From positions 15,771-79,770 of the forward strand of contig JACRLW010000026.1 of the NCBI GenBank assembly GCA_016235155.1: DNA of 64,000 bases. The letters run 5' to 3'. A program made the position numbers and the translations under genes. The notes below the pieces were generated by a model. The model ran no database searches and was not told the origin of the DNA. It saw nothing but the letters and a program-made list of their open reading frames with translations. Numbering within the stretch: the stretch's first letter is position 1; each line of letters opens with the position of its first letter. Source of the DNA: Planctomycetota bacterium (GTDB lineage: Bacteria > Planctomycetota > UBA1135 > UBA2386). Below are positions 15,380 to 24,657 of this stretch, piece by piece.

Positions 15380-16339
15380 TCACGGCTGCGCCGCCTCGTT
15401 GTCGAAGATCTCGGTCTCCTTCGTGATGATCGCGCGCGTGAGGTCGCCCTCGTGTTTGACGCGCACGCCGGGGAACACCAGCACCTCGCGCATCTTGATC
15501 GGCTTCTCGATCACCGCGCCGTCCAGCACGAGGCAGCGCTCGAGCGAGGCGCCTTCGGCGATCTGGACGCTGCGGCCGATCAGGTTGCGCGCGCCGTGGA
15601 CGTCGAGCCAGCGCAGGTTCAGCGCCAGCAGGTCCATCGGGTAGGAGAGGTTGAGGTCGGCCTTGATGACCTCGGCGGCTTCGACGCGGTAGCCGTCGTC
15701 GATGTAGATCTGGATCGCGTCGGTGATCTCGTACTCGTCGCGCATCGCGGTGCGCGGCGTGCGGCGGACGGCGTCGAAGAAGGACTGGTCGAAGAGGTAG
15801 ATGCCGCAGCCCTTCAAGTCGGTGCGTGCGAAGCGCGGCTTCTCGACGCCCCGGTGCACGCGGCCGTTGGCGTCGGTCAACACGACGAAGTTGCGCCGGA
15901 TCTTCTCGGCGTCGGGCTCGCGCATCACCGCGAGCACGCCGTCGGCGCCGCCCGGGCCCATCATGCGCTCCGGCATCGAGGCGAGGTTCTCGGTCTCGAA
16001 GTAGATGTCGCCGAGGAACAGGAAGAAGGGCCGGTCGACGTGCTTCTCGAGCTTGTAGACCGCGTGCGCGATGCCGAGCGTCTCGCCCTGCTCGACGTAT
16101 CGGATGTTCAGGCCGAAGCGCTCGCCGTCGCCGAGCTCGCGCACGACCTGGTGCCCGAGGTGACCGATGACGATGACGACGTCCTCGACGCCGACCGCCT
16201 TCATCATCTCGAGCTGGTGCGCGATCAACGGCTTGCCGCCGAGCGGCAGGATCGGCTTGGGCCAGTGTTCGGAGAAGGGGCGCATGCGCGTGCCCTTGCC
16301 GGCGGCAAGGATCACGCCCATCAGCGACGGCATGCCCAT
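15380..16339 (-). CDS. Sugar-phosphate nucleotidyltransferase
   Basis: A 319-residue NDP-sugar pyrophosphorylase. MGVILAAGKGTRMRPFSEHW and PKPILPLGGKPLIAHQL are the nucleotide-binding signature and the catalytic lysine region. LFLGDIYFE holds the metal Asp, and VEKPRFARTDLKGCGIYLFD contains the sugar-binding EKP motif. A short left-handed beta-helix-like tail follows (ARNLIGRSVQIAEGASLERC). It makes an activated sugar (glucose-1-P thymidylyl/uridylyl- or mannose-1-P guanylyl-transferase type) for polysaccharide synthesis. The base specificity cannot be read from the sequence. It stands alone between the Septu-like unit and the VCBS lipoprotein; ATGs at codons 1, 3 and 7 are all usable. Confidence 0.9.
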   Translation of the reverse strand: MGMPSLMGVILAAGKGTRMRPFSEHWPKPILPLGGKPLIAHQLEMMKAVGVEDVVIVIGHLGHQVVRELGDGERFGLNIRYVEQGETLGIAHAVYKLEKHVDRPFFLFLGDIYFETENLASMPERMMGPGGADGVLAVMREPDAEKIRRNFVVLTDANGRVHRGVEKPRFARTDLKGCGIYLFDQSFFDAVRRTPRTAMRDEYEITDAIQIYIDDGYRVEAAEVIKADLNLSYPMDLLALNLRWLDVHGARNLIGRSVQIAEGASLERCLVLDGAVIEKPIKMREVLVFPGVRVKHEGDLTRAIITKETEIFDNEAAQP

Positions 16340-16389
16340 CGATCAGGATCCTGGGTGGAAGCGGCGGGACGGAAAGCGGAGCGTCCGAT

Positions 16390-18621
16390 TCAATCGCGGC
16401 GGCTGCGGTTGATGAAGGTCGCAATCGCGCGCGTCTCGAAGCTGCCGACGAGCAGGTCGTCGAGACCGTCGCCGTCGAGGTCGGCGAGCGCGGCGGCGAC
16501 CGCTTGATGGAGGGCCGGGAACACGATCGGCGCCGCGAAGCCGCCGCGCCCGTCGCCGAGCACGATGCGGCACTCGCTGCTGCCCTGCGCCGCGACCATC
16601 ACGTCGTCGAAACCGTCGCGGTTCAGGTCGGCGGCGAGCAGCGCGGTGGGACCCGAGCCGGCGGGGATCACGACCGAGCGGAACGAGCCGCCGCGCAGCG
16701 ACATCAGCACCGTGATCGTGTCGCTGCCGCCGCCGCTGACGACGAGGTCGGTCGCGCCGTCGGCGTCGAAGTCGCCGGCGCGGAGGAAGTTCGGTCCCGG
16801 CCCGACCGGGATGTCGATCGACGGCACGAGACCCGCGGCGGTCGGCTCGAGGATCGTCACGGTCGCCTGTTCGAGACGGCTCGTCGCGATCTCGAACAGC
16901 CCGTCGCCGTCGAAGTCTCCCAGCGCGAGGCCGAAGCTACGGCCGGGGACGGCGGCGTCCAGCGGCGACGCGAAGGTGAACGGCGCGGAACGGCCGCGCA
17001 ACAGGGTCAGCTTCGAATCGACGTGGTAGGCGATGACGAGATCGCGCAGGTGATCGCCGTCGACGTCGCCGACGACGACCTCGAAGGGTCCCGCGCCGGG
17101 CGCGAGCACGTCGTCGGCGCGCGCGGGGATCGTCTCGAAGGCCGTGACGAGTCCGGTCGAGCGGTTGGCGAGGATCTTCACGCCGCCCTCGACCGGGATC
17201 ACGAGGTCCATCCTGCCGTCGCGATCGACGTCGGCGGCGTGCACGTTCTGCACGAGGCGCCCGAGATCGATCGTCGCAAGCGGCACGAGTTGCAGGTCCT
17301 CGCCGACCTTGCGGCCGATCGAGAGCACGACCAGCGTGTCGGTGAAGCCCGCTGTGACGACGTCGTCGCGGCCGTCGCCGTCGAAGTCGCCGGCGTCGAC
17401 GGTCACCGGGCTCGCGATTCCGGGCACCTGATGGAAGCGCCCGCCGGCGAGTCCGCCGCTCGAGCGACCGCGGAAGAGGTTCACGACCGGCGCGTTGTGG
17501 GCGGGGACGATCAGATCGCGCGCTCCGTCGCCGTCGAGGTCGGTCGCGAGCGGCGTGGTCGCGGACCCGCTGACGGGAAGTTCGGTCGGCTGCAGCGCGA
17601 AGGCGCCGCCGAGCCCGCGGAAGACCGCGAGCGCATGGCGGTCGAGGAGGACCGCAGCGAGGTCGGGGATCGCATCGCCGTCGAGATCGGCGAGGCGAAG
17701 GCCGTACGGCGCGCCGATCGGCGTGAGTTCCTGCACGACGCCGAGCGTCCCCGGCCCGACTCGTCCGATCACCGCGATCTTCTTCGTCGCGAGCGACGAC
17801 GCGATCAACTCCACGCGGCCGTCGCCGTCGAGATCGCCCGACGCGAGGCCGAAGCACTGCGCGCCGACCGCGATGCTGGCGTCGCGCGCCGGCAATCCCG
17901 ACGAGTCGCCGAGCAGGACGATCACCTGGCCGAGTTCGAAGTCCGCCATGGCCAGGTCCTTCCTGCCGTCGCCGTCGAAGTCGCCGATCTGCGGGAAGCC
18001 GGCGGTCGCGCCGCGCGCGGTGGGAACCAAGCCGATGTTGCCGACGAAGGTCGCGTCGCCGACGCCGAGCCAGAGCGTGAAGTCGGAACGACCGGTCTGA
18101 CTCACGACCAGATCGGGCACGGCGTCGCCGTCGAGGTCGCCGAGCTTCGCGTCGAGCACGCCGGGACCGACCGAGAAGGGCGAGCCGAACCGCGCGAAAC
18201 CGCCTCGCCCGTCACCCTTCAGGACGATCGCGGTGCCGTCGACCAGGACCGCGACGAGATCGAGGTCGCCGTCGGCGTCGAGGTCTGCGGCGTCGAGCGA
18301 AGCCGGCTGTGCGCCGAGCGGAATCGTCTGACCGACGGCGAGCGTTCCGCCGCCCTGCCCGAGCGCGACGACGATCGCCCCTTCGAGTCCGGCCGTCACC
18401 AGGTCCTGGCGGCCGTCGCGGTCGGCGTCGAGCGCGACGACGCACGCGGTGCCGACGGCTCCGGTCGCGACGAGCGTACGCGATTCGAAGGCGATGCTGG
18501 CGAGAGGGGTGAGCTGTCCCAGGCGGCCGCGACCGTGGTTGGCGCACGCGCCGAGCGCGAGCAACGACACGATCGAGCCGAGGAAGGAGGAACGAACGAG
18601 GCGAGAGCGATGAGCGCGCAT
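16390..18621 (-). CDS. VCBS/FG-GAP repeat lipoprotein
   Basis: The 743-residue protein starts with a lipoprotein signal (LLALGAC, lipidated Cys26). It is then made almost entirely of FG-GAP/VCBS repeats of about 45-60 residues, each with a calcium-binding-like loop such as DADRDGRQDLV, DLDADGDLDLV, DFDGDGRKDLA or DVDGDHLRDLV. At least twelve such DxDxDGxxD loops can be counted. This fold is an integrin-alpha-like beta-propeller that binds Ca2+ and mediates adhesion or surface display. Membrane anchoring through the lipid is inferred. A GCTAGACT word 31 bases upstream may be its promoter. Confidence 0.9.
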   Translation of the reverse strand: MRAHRSRLVRSSFLGSIVSLLALGACANHGRGRLGQLTPLASIAFESRTLVATGAVGTACVVALDADRDGRQDLVTAGLEGAIVVALGQGGGTLAVGQTIPLGAQPASLDAADLDADGDLDLVAVLVDGTAIVLKGDGRGGFARFGSPFSVGPGVLDAKLGDLDGDAVPDLVVSQTGRSDFTLWLGVGDATFVGNIGLVPTARGATAGFPQIGDFDGDGRKDLAMADFELGQVIVLLGDSSGLPARDASIAVGAQCFGLASGDLDGDGRVELIASSLATKKIAVIGRVGPGTLGVVQELTPIGAPYGLRLADLDGDAIPDLAAVLLDRHALAVFRGLGGAFALQPTELPVSGSATTPLATDLDGDGARDLIVPAHNAPVVNLFRGRSSGGLAGGRFHQVPGIASPVTVDAGDFDGDGRDDVVTAGFTDTLVVLSIGRKVGEDLQLVPLATIDLGRLVQNVHAADVDRDGRMDLVIPVEGGVKILANRSTGLVTAFETIPARADDVLAPGAGPFEVVVGDVDGDHLRDLVIAYHVDSKLTLLRGRSAPFTFASPLDAAVPGRSFGLALGDFDGDGLFEIATSRLEQATVTILEPTAAGLVPSIDIPVGPGPNFLRAGDFDADGATDLVVSGGGSDTITVLMSLRGGSFRSVVIPAGSGPTALLAADLNRDGFDDVMVAAQGSSECRIVLGDGRGGFAAPIVFPALHQAVAAALADLDGDGLDDLLVGSFETRAIATFINRSRRD

Positions 18622-18775
18622 GGGGGCAACCGCGTCGGACCTGCGGCGCGGAAGTCTAGCACGTGCGATACCGTCGGCCGTGGATCGCTCACGCGTGGGC
18701 GCAAGACGATCCGCACATCGCATGCAACGCGCGATGCCATCGCGACGCAGGTGCGTGCGACGCGCCGCGCATCGA

Positions 18776-19300
18776 TCACGGCGCGAGGTACGAGAGCGCG
18801 CGTTGCACGTAGTGCCGCGCTCGCCAGCGCATCGCCTCGCGTTCGACTTCGGTGACCATCCGGCGGATGCGGCCCGGCACCCCGAGCACCACCGATCCCT
18901 CGGGGACGACCATGCCTTCCTGCACGACGGCGCCCGCACCGATGATCGACCAGGCGCCGATGCGCACACCGCCGAGCACCGTCGCGTTCATCCCGATCAG
19001 CGTCCAGTCGCCGACCTCGACGCCGTGCAGGACGACGCCGTGGCCGATGGTCACGCCGCGCCCGGTCCGCTGCGGCGCGCCGGCGTCGACGTGCACGCAG
19101 GTGTTGTCCTGCACGTTGGTCTCGTCGCCGATCTCGATCCGCGCATCGTCGCCGCGAATCGTCACGCCGAACCACACCGAGACGTCGCGGCCGAGGAGCA
19201 CGTCCCCCATCACGGCGGCGTTGTCGGCGATCAAGGCGTCGCCGACGCGCCGCACGCGGCCGACCATGTCCGGCCAGACCCTGAACTCACGGTCGTTCAT
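18776..19300 (-). CDS. Gamma-class carbonic anhydrase family protein
   Basis: A 174-residue left-handed parallel beta-helix protein. The metal-site histidines appear in the standard order: NVQDNTCVHVD, VTIGHGVVLHG. Hexapeptide repeats such as IGDETNVQD, VGDWTLIGM and IGAWSIIGA are clear. Members (YrdA/PaaY/CamH-like) are trimeric zinc or iron enzymes or acyltransferase relatives, and true carbonic anhydrase activity is often unproven. It is the last gene of the long minus-strand operon; its ATG overlaps the CPBP protease stop (ATGA). Confidence 0.92.
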   Translation of the reverse strand: MNDREFRVWPDMVGRVRRVGDALIADNAAVMGDVLLGRDVSVWFGVTIRGDDARIEIGDETNVQDNTCVHVDAGAPQRTGRGVTIGHGVVLHGVEVGDWTLIGMNATVLGGVRIGAWSIIGAGAVVQEGMVVPEGSVVLGVPGRIRRMVTEVEREAMRWRARHYVQRALSYLAP

Positions 19301-20022
19301 CCGCGGGAGATCCAATCGACGAGGGACGGTGAGACCACGACGAGCGCCACGGTCGCGCCGTTGTGAAGCATGTGCGTCGCGATCGGCGCGAACAGCCCGC
19401 CGCTGCGTTCGCGCAGCCAGCCGAAGAGGGCGCCGAGCAGGGCCGTCGGCACGAACAGGACGCCGCCGTCGCCGACGTGCATCGCGCCGAACAGCACCGC
19501 GACGACCGTGATCGTCGCGCGCGGGCCGAGGCGCGCGCGGAGACCGTCGTGGAGGAAGCCGCGGAAGACGACCTCCTCCAGGATCGGACCGAGCACGACG
19601 ACGGCGAGCGCGGCCGAGGCGAACCAGGGCGTCGCGGAGGGCGTCGCGAAGTACGTGAGGTGCGGCTGCGCCTCCATCGGCCAGCCGAAGGCACGCCACA
19701 CGGCGGTCAGGCCGAACACCAGGAGCGGCACCCATGCGCAGAGGAAGACCAGCCAACTGCACAGGCAGAACCGCAGCACGCGCCAACCGCGGACGGTGAA
19801 CCACGGCGCCTGCGGAGCGGGCAGAAGCGGAGCGTGCGGCGACGCGAAGGGCCGGCGGCGCCAGACCACCGCGAGCGCGAGCGCGATCACGACGCCGATC
19901 GACTGGCCGGCCAGCGCGAGTTCGATCTTGTGGCTGCCCTCGGCCTCGCCGGCGCCGAGCAGTTCCATCGCGAGCGACGCCGTCGCGACGAACGCGAAGA
20001 ACACGAAGATCGCGCCGCTCAT
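19297..20022 (-). CDS. CPBP-family intramembrane metalloprotease
   Basis: The 241-residue integral membrane protein has about six hydrophobic segments. The CPBP (Abi/Rce1-like) motifs are all present: [13 protein letters not shown] (EExxxR), [12 protein letters not shown] (FxxxH) and [10 protein letters not shown] (HxxxN). These residues form the glutamate-activated metal site of the family, which cleaves prenylated or small membrane-associated peptides; the substrate here is unknown. It sits between thiG and the carbonic anhydrase gene with ATGA overlaps on both sides, so it is co-translated with both. Confidence 0.9.
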   Translation of the reverse strand: MSGAIFVFFAFVATASLAMELLGAGEAEGSHKIELALAGQSIGVVIALALAVVWRRRPFASPHAPLLPAPQAPWFTVRGWRVLRFCLCSWLVFLCAWVPLLVFGLTAVWRAFGWPMEAQPHLTYFATPSATPWFASAALAVVVLGPILEEVVFRGFLHDGLRARLGPRATITVVAVLFGAMHVGDGGVLFVPTALLGALFGWLRERSGGLFAPIATHMLHNGATVALVVVSPSLVDWISRG

Positions 20023-20837
20023 TCGCCCGCGACCCCGATGCGTCCTTGCATCGGCGACGACGCGCTCGCGAAGCGACGCGTGCCCATCCGCCCCGCGAGC
20101 CAGGCGAGACGACCGGCTTCGCAGGCGAGCTTCATCGCGGACGCCATGCGGACCGGGTCCTTCGCCAGCGCGATGCCGGTGTTGAGCAGCACGCCGTCCG
20201 CGCCGAGCTCCATCGCGACCGCGACGTCCGACGCGGTGCCGACGCCCGCGTCGACGAGGATCGGCACGCGCGCGCGTTCGATGACGATCGACAGGTTGTT
20301 CTGGTTGAGGATCCCGAGCCCCGAACCGATCGGGGCGCCGGCCGGCATCACCGCCGCGCAGCCGGCGTCCTCGAGCCGCTTCGCCAGCACCGGGTCGTCG
20401 CTCGTGTAGCACAGCACCGTGAAGCCCTCCTTCACGAGCACCTTGGCCGCTTCGAGCGTGCCGACCGGATCGGGCAGCAGCGTGTCGGGATCGCCGAGCA
20501 CCTCGAGCTTCACGAGGTCCGACATACCGGCCTCGCGCCCGAGCCGCGCGGTGCGGATCGCGGAGTCCGCGTCGAAGCAACCCGCGGTGTTCGGCAGCAG
20601 CCGATAGCGCTTCGTGTCGAGGTAGTCGAGGAGCGTCTTGCCCTGCGGAACACCCAGGGAGAGCCGGCGCACCGCGACGGTCACGCAGTCCGTGCCGGAC
20701 GCGAGGAGCGCGTCGCGCATCGTCTGGAGGTCGTCGTACTTGCCGGTGCCGACGAAGAGCCGCGACGAGAACGAGTACGGACCGACGACCAGCGGCTTGT
20801 CGTCGCGCTTGGGCTGGGCGGGGCTGATCCAGGTCAC
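20019..20837 (-). CDS. thiG: Thiazole synthase ThiG
   Basis: This 272-residue TIM-barrel enzyme condenses 1-deoxyxylulose-5-phosphate, dehydroglycine and the sulfur carried on ThiS thiocarboxylate to form the thiamin thiazole. Family segments are [12 protein letters not shown] near the start, [16 protein letters not shown] with the Schiff-base lysine, [30 protein letters not shown] and [25 protein letters not shown] at the phosphate site. Length is normal with a short tail. It follows thiS by 25 bases and overlaps the CPBP gene. Confidence 0.97.
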   Translation of the reverse strand: MTWISPAQPKRDDKPLVVGPYSFSSRLFVGTGKYDDLQTMRDALLASGTDCVTVAVRRLSLGVPQGKTLLDYLDTKRYRLLPNTAGCFDADSAIRTARLGREAGMSDLVKLEVLGDPDTLLPDPVGTLEAAKVLVKEGFTVLCYTSDDPVLAKRLEDAGCAAVMPAGAPIGSGLGILNQNNLSIVIERARVPILVDAGVGTASDVAVAMELGADGVLLNTGIALAKDPVRMASAMKLACEAGRLAWLAGRMGTRRFASASSPMQGRIGVAGE

Positions 20838-20862
20838 GGCAGAGCTCCGATCCGCAGGGGTC

Positions 20863-21087
20863 TCACCCGCCGCCGACGAGCGTGACGATCTCGAGCTCGT
20901 CGCCGGAGACGAGCGGTGTCGTCGCGAAAGCCGAGCGCGGGACGATCGTGCGGTTGCGTTCGACGGCGGAGTGCCGCCGGTCGACGCGCAAGCGCTCGAG
21001 CAGTTCGGCGACGCTCGTGCCGGCCGGCACGTCGTGCCGTTCGCCGTTGATCGTCACGGTCAGGGTCGGGTCGGGTTGGTGGGCCAA
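20863..21087 (-). CDS. thiS: Sulfur carrier protein ThiS
   Basis: A 74-residue ubiquitin-like carrier. It opens with [20 protein letters not shown] and ends [14 protein letters not shown], with the C-terminal Gly-Gly that is adenylated by ThiF and turned into the thiocarboxylate used by ThiG. The start is TTG at 21087. A TATCGT word (21112 to 21107) upstream could be a local promoter, but the gene also lies only 27 bases after the RlmI-like gene and may be part of the same transcript. thiF, thiO or thiH are not in the window. Confidence 0.93.
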   Translation of the reverse strand: MAHQPDPTLTVTINGERHDVPAGTSVAELLERLRVDRRHSAVERNRTIVPRSAFATTPLVSGDELEIVTLVGGG

Positions 21088-21114
21088 CGTCGTTCGCGGG
21101 GCAGGGACGATAGC

Positions 21115-22314
21115 TCAACCCGCGCGCTCGACGACCAGCACCTTCAGGTACTCGGACTCGGGCGCGGTCAGCGACACGGGATGGTCGGGACCCGCCCCGA
21201 GCCGGGCGCGCAGGAAGATCCGGAACGGGAGATCGGCAGCTGCCTGCCGCAGGACCTCCTCGAACTTCTCGAGCGTGACGTGATGGCTGCACGAGCACGT
21301 CACGAGGAGGCCGCCGGGCGCGAGCAGGCGGAGCGCGAGGCGATCGAGGTCGCGGTAGCCGCGCAGTCCGCCTTCGAGTTCGCGCCGGCTCTTCGCGAAA
21401 GCCGGCGGATCGACGACCGCGAGCTCGAAGCGCCGTTCCGCGCGGCGGAGGTCGCGCAACACCTGGAACGCGTTGCCGGCGAGCGTCTCGAGACCGGCGA
21501 GTCCGTTCGCGGTCGCGGTGTCGCGTGCGCGCAGGAGCGCAGGCTCGGACTCGTCGATCGCAAGCGCGTCGCGCGCGCCTCCCGCGAGTGCGGCGAGCGC
21601 GAAGCCGCCCTGGTAGGCGAAGGCGTCGAGCATGCTCCGCCCGCGCGCGTGGGCGCGGACGTAGCCGCGCGCCGGAGCCTGGTCGAGGTAGAAGCCGGTC
21701 TTGTGGCCGTCGAAGGGACGCACCGGATGGCGCAGGCCGTCTTCGACGATCGTGAGTTCCTCGACGCGATGTCCGGACAAGAGGCGCACCGTCGCGTCGA
21801 GTCCCTCGAGCTTGCGCACGCCGATGTCGTTGCGCGCGAGGATCATCCGCGGCGAGCAGAGGGCCTCGAGCGCTTCGACGAGTTCCGCACGCATCGCTTC
21901 GAGCGGCGCGGTCCCGACCTGCACGACGAGGCAGTCCACGTAGCGATCGACGACGAGGCCGGGGATCTCATCGGCCTCGCCGTGGATCAGGCGCACGCCG
22001 CCGTCGCGGGCCGCGAACGCCGCGCGCGACGCGATCGCCGCGCCGAGGCGCGCACGCAGGAACTCACCCGGCGCCGGAACGCCGTCGCCGGGCCATGGCC
22101 CGCAGCGGCGCAGAGCGAGCCTGCTCCTCGGCGAACACAGAGCGAGGCCGAGGTCGCGGCCGTCGGGATCGCGCAGGCGCACGAGACCGGGTTGCCGCGC
22201 GGCGTCGAGGCCGGGCGTCGCGTCGTCGGCGTAGAACCAGAGCTGCCCCTTGCGCGCGAGGGTCGTCGCGCGCGCGGTGAGTTGGATGACGGTCGCTCCC
22301 GCGAGTCCGTTCAC
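21115..22314 (-). CDS. RlmI-like class I SAM-dependent rRNA methyltransferase
   Basis: The 399-residue product matches the RlmI/RlmK layout. An N-terminal PUA-like part (LTARATTLARKGQLWFYADD) comes first. A middle EEHD-like domain (GLVVDRYVDCLVVQVGTAPL) follows, with FDGHKTGFYLDQAPARGYV linking to the Rossmann SAM domain: LDAFAYQGGFALAALAGGAR, DDP-like VVDPPAFAKSRRELEG, and LVTCSCSHHVTLEKF with the cysteine typical of m5C enzymes. RlmI makes m5C in 23S rRNA; the exact site here is not proven. It starts at GTG 22314, overlapping the PIG-L stop. Confidence 0.9.
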   Translation of the reverse strand: MNGLAGATVIQLTARATTLARKGQLWFYADDATPGLDAARQPGLVRLRDPDGRDLGLALCSPRSRLALRRCGPWPGDGVPAPGEFLRARLGAAIASRAAFAARDGGVRLIHGEADEIPGLVVDRYVDCLVVQVGTAPLEAMRAELVEALEALCSPRMILARNDIGVRKLEGLDATVRLLSGHRVEELTIVEDGLRHPVRPFDGHKTGFYLDQAPARGYVRAHARGRSMLDAFAYQGGFALAALAGGARDALAIDESEPALLRARDTATANGLAGLETLAGNAFQVLRDLRRAERRFELAVVDPPAFAKSRRELEGGLRGYRDLDRLALRLLAPGGLLVTCSCSHHVTLEKFEEVLRQAAADLPFRIFLRARLGAGPDHPVSLTAPESEYLKVLVVERAG

Positions 22315-23021
22315 GAGAGCCTCAGGTCGCAGAACGCCTCGGCGTGGCCCTTGCCGCCGCCGCAATGCAGTGAGCGATAGGCATTGAGGCCGAGGATGAC
22401 GTGCGCGTAGTCGACGTAGCGCAGTTGCGTCGTGTAGCACGCGAGCGCCTTGCGCTTCGCATCGACGACGTCCTCGATGTCGACGACGAGGTCCGGCTCG
22501 AGCGGCGACCAGACCTCGTAGCCGAACGCCCGGCCGCGGAAGCCGGTCCTGCGCAGGGCCCGCATCACGCCGTCGTGGCCCGCGCGGTGATCGCTGTTGT
22601 GCTCGCCGGACCAGGGCAGATAGACGATCTCGGCGCGCCACGCGGCGAGTTCGGCCGCGGCGCGCTCCGCGATGCCGAGCAGGTCGGCTTCGGTGAGCAC
22701 GCACGCGTCGGGATAACCCCAGAACGACGACTCGCGCACGCCGAGCTCGAGCAGTCCTGCGCGCGACTCGGCGCGCCGCCGTTCGCCGTAGCCGTCGCGC
22801 GGAAAGCAGGCATCGGGATCACCGGAGCCGCCGTCGGTCGCCACCACCACGCGCACCGGATCGCCCTGCCGCGCATGCCGCGCGAGCGTTCCTCCCGGCC
22901 CGATCGCCTCGTCGTCGGGATGCGGCGCGAAGCACAGCACGCGGCCTCGCGGCGGCGTCGCGAGCAAGCGCGGCGCGGCGCGTGGCGCGGGCGCGGTGTT
23001 CGATCGGACGGGGTCGGTCAT
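22311..23021 (-). CDS. PIG-L family N-deacetylase
   Basis: A 236-residue zinc deacetylase of the PIG-L/LmbE/BshB family. The zinc motif HPDDEA follows FAP near residue 33, VATDGGSGD is the second loop, and EHNSDHRAGHDGV supplies the third zinc ligand. Family members remove acetyl from N-acetylglucosaminyl conjugates (bacillithiol, mycothiol, GPI-like or antibiotic sugars). The two adjoining GNAT genes suggest a small sugar-modification set, but no bshA or bshC is here to prove a thiol pathway. It lies 22 bases after the larger GNAT gene and overlaps the next gene by GTGA. Confidence 0.9.
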   Translation of the reverse strand: MTDPVRSNTAPAPRAAPRLLATPPRGRVLCFAPHPDDEAIGPGGTLARHARQGDPVRVVVATDGGSGDPDACFPRDGYGERRRAESRAGLLELGVRESSFWGYPDACVLTEADLLGIAERAAAELAAWRAEIVYLPWSGEHNSDHRAGHDGVMRALRRTGFRGRAFGYEVWSPLEPDLVVDIEDVVDAKRKALACYTTQLRYVDYAHVILGLNAYRSLHCGGGKGHAEAFCDLRLS

Positions 23022-23043
23022 CGGCGGGTCACGGCGCGCGGAC

Positions 23044-24075
23044 TCAGATCAGATCCGACTCCCCCATCGTGAAGTGCCAGTGCTCGCGGAGCAGCATCGG
23101 GTCGAGCGTGAACGCGGCGACGACGACGAAGTACTCGCTGTTCCACGTGTCGTAGCCGAGCCGCTGGAGGATGCGACACCGCGGATCGGCGGGGTTGACG
23201 ACCGTCGCGATCGCGCCGGTCGCGTCGTCGTGTGCGCGCCGTTCCGCCGCAGCGACGATCGCGCGCAGTGCTTCGTCGTCGTCGGCGGGGACGAGCCAGT
23301 CGACGAGGAACGAGGTGTGAGGGCGGCGCAGGTCGGCGACGCAGTCGACGGCGATCGCGCGCAGGGCGCCGTGCGAACGGACCTCGAGCAGGCGGAAGCG
23401 CCTGCCGGGGTGCTCGGCGTAGCGCCAGTTCAGCCAGGCGGAGTCCTTGCGGAGGCAGAAGCGCGTCTCCTGCGCGATGCGCGCCGCGAGGGCGTCGGCA
23501 TCGGCGGAGACGCGGACCACTTCCGTCACGTCGAGTCCGGCGGGCGACGCGACCAACGCCTCGCGCCCAACAGGGATGTCGCGGGCGAGGAAGTTCCAGT
23601 CGCGGACGTTCTCGTAGCGGAGGTAACGCTGGCCGATGCGCCAGGCCGGGATCGGCCAGCCGTAGTTGAAGGCCTGCTTGTCGGGCCCGCAGTAGAGCCC
23701 GTAGTAGAGGTTCCCCATCTGGACGAAGAGCCCGGGCCGCTCGCCGACGCGCCGCCACTCGTGGCGCACCATCAGGTCGGTGATCTGCGCGGTGCGGCAC
23801 GGGGCACCGTCGAAGGTCGCCCGCAAGGGCTGCGACGGATAGGCCCCGACGACCCCGACCTCGGGATGGGTCGCGACGATCATCTCCCGGCCCAGGCCGC
23901 CGGGCGCCGCGTACTTCCAGCGCCAGGTCGCCAGGTCCATCGGCTGCACGCCGGGATGGTCGACCGGGAAGATCGAGTTGAAGCAGTCGACGAGGGCCGG
24001 GTCGTCCTCTGGGCCCGCGACGCGGATCTCGAGCGGCCGGCCGCGGACCAGCAGGCTCGCGAGCACCTCGCTCAT
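23044..24075 (-). CDS. GNAT-fold N-acetyltransferase (343 residues)
   Basis: The 343-residue protein looks like a double-GNAT of the Eis/MSHD-like size. The first half carries EIRVAGPEDDPALVDCFNSI and ITDLMVRHEWRRVGERPG, the acetyl-CoA-like strand-loop region with a degenerate RxxGxG pyrophosphate loop. The second half carries DSAWLNWRYAEHPGRRFRLLEVR and CRILQRLGYDTWN. The acceptor is unknown. Its ATG overlaps the stop of the preceding GNAT gene (ATGA), so the two acetyltransferases are coupled, and PIG-L follows 22 bases later. Confidence 0.82.
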   Translation of the reverse strand: MSEVLASLLVRGRPLEIRVAGPEDDPALVDCFNSIFPVDHPGVQPMDLATWRWKYAAPGGLGREMIVATHPEVGVVGAYPSQPLRATFDGAPCRTAQITDLMVRHEWRRVGERPGLFVQMGNLYYGLYCGPDKQAFNYGWPIPAWRIGQRYLRYENVRDWNFLARDIPVGREALVASPAGLDVTEVVRVSADADALAARIAQETRFCLRKDSAWLNWRYAEHPGRRFRLLEVRSHGALRAIAVDCVADLRRPHTSFLVDWLVPADDDEALRAIVAAAERRAHDDATGAIATVVNPADPRCRILQRLGYDTWNSEYFVVVAAFTLDPMLLREHWHFTMGESDLI

Positions 24076-24554
24076 GGGCTGATTTCGAGCGGACGCTCCA
24101 GGTCGGCGCGGTGCACGACGCGGGCGAGGTGCAGGAAACCGATCATCCGGACGGCGCTCGGCTCGAAGCCGTGGTTCGCGAACAGGCGCATGGCCGCGTC
24201 GTTCTCCGGCCGCACCATCGCGACGAGGCGCCGCAGCCCGATCCGGCGCGCCTCGGCGATCGCGCGCTCGACGAGTTGCGCGCCGACACCGCGGCGGCGA
24301 TGCCGCGGATCGACGATCAGCGTGAGTTCCGCCGAGCGGTCCGGCGCGAGGTCGAGGCGCAGGAAGGCGACTGCAGTCCGCGCCGCGAGCGCGGCGAGTG
24401 CCTTGATCCGCGGGTCGCCGCCCGCCATCCGGTCGGCCCAGACGTCGCGGGAAACGCGGTCCGGAAGCGGCATCCCGGCGGCGGTCAACCATCGCTCGAG
24501 GCGCGGAGCGTCGGCGACGCGAAACGCGCGGAAGCTGATCGGGACGGTCGTCAC
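24072..24554 (-). CDS. GNAT-family N-acetyltransferase (160 residues)
   Basis: A 160-residue single-domain GNAT. The acetyl-CoA site is ELTLIVDPRHRRRGVGAQLV (R-R-x-G-x-G/A) at about 82-101, and the C-terminal NDAAMRLFANHGFEPSAVRM has the usual asparagine and G-F pair. Start GTG 24554, first gene of the eight-gene minus-strand operon, with a GCTAGCAT promoter-like word 9 bases upstream. Substrate not predictable. Confidence 0.88.
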   Translation of the reverse strand: MTTVPISFRAFRVADAPRLERWLTAAGMPLPDRVSRDVWADRMAGGDPRIKALAALAARTAVAFLRLDLAPDRSAELTLIVDPRHRRRGVGAQLVERAIAEARRIGLRRLVAMVRPENDAAMRLFANHGFEPSAVRMIGFLHLARVVHRADLERPLEISP

Positions 24555-24563
24555 GGGCGGGGC

Positions 24564-24571
24564 ATGCTAGC
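24564..24571 (-). promoter_or_regulatory. Putative -10 element (GCTAGCAT) of the eight-gene operon
   Basis: GCTAGCAT on the minus strand, the same octamer as at 302-309, ends 9 bases before the GTG at 24554. A weak TGGTCC sits 16 bases further upstream as a possible -35. The transcript would be nearly leaderless. Confidence 0.42.
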
Positions 24572-24601
24572 GCCAAGAACCGAGCGGACCACCTCGTTCG
24601 C

Positions 24602-24629
24602 TTGACGATGCCACGCGCGTCGTTACCAT
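24602..24629 (+). promoter_or_regulatory. Putative promoter of the nusA-infB-rbfA operon
   Basis: TTGACG (24602-24607), a 16-base spacer and TACCAT (24624-24629) match a vegetative sigma-70 promoter well. A start near 24636 would give a leader of about 210 bases that contains the hairpin at 24658-24690 before the nusA ATG at 24847. Confidence 0.55.
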
Positions 24630-24657
24630 CGCCGCCCTGGTTTCACAGCGCTTTGCG

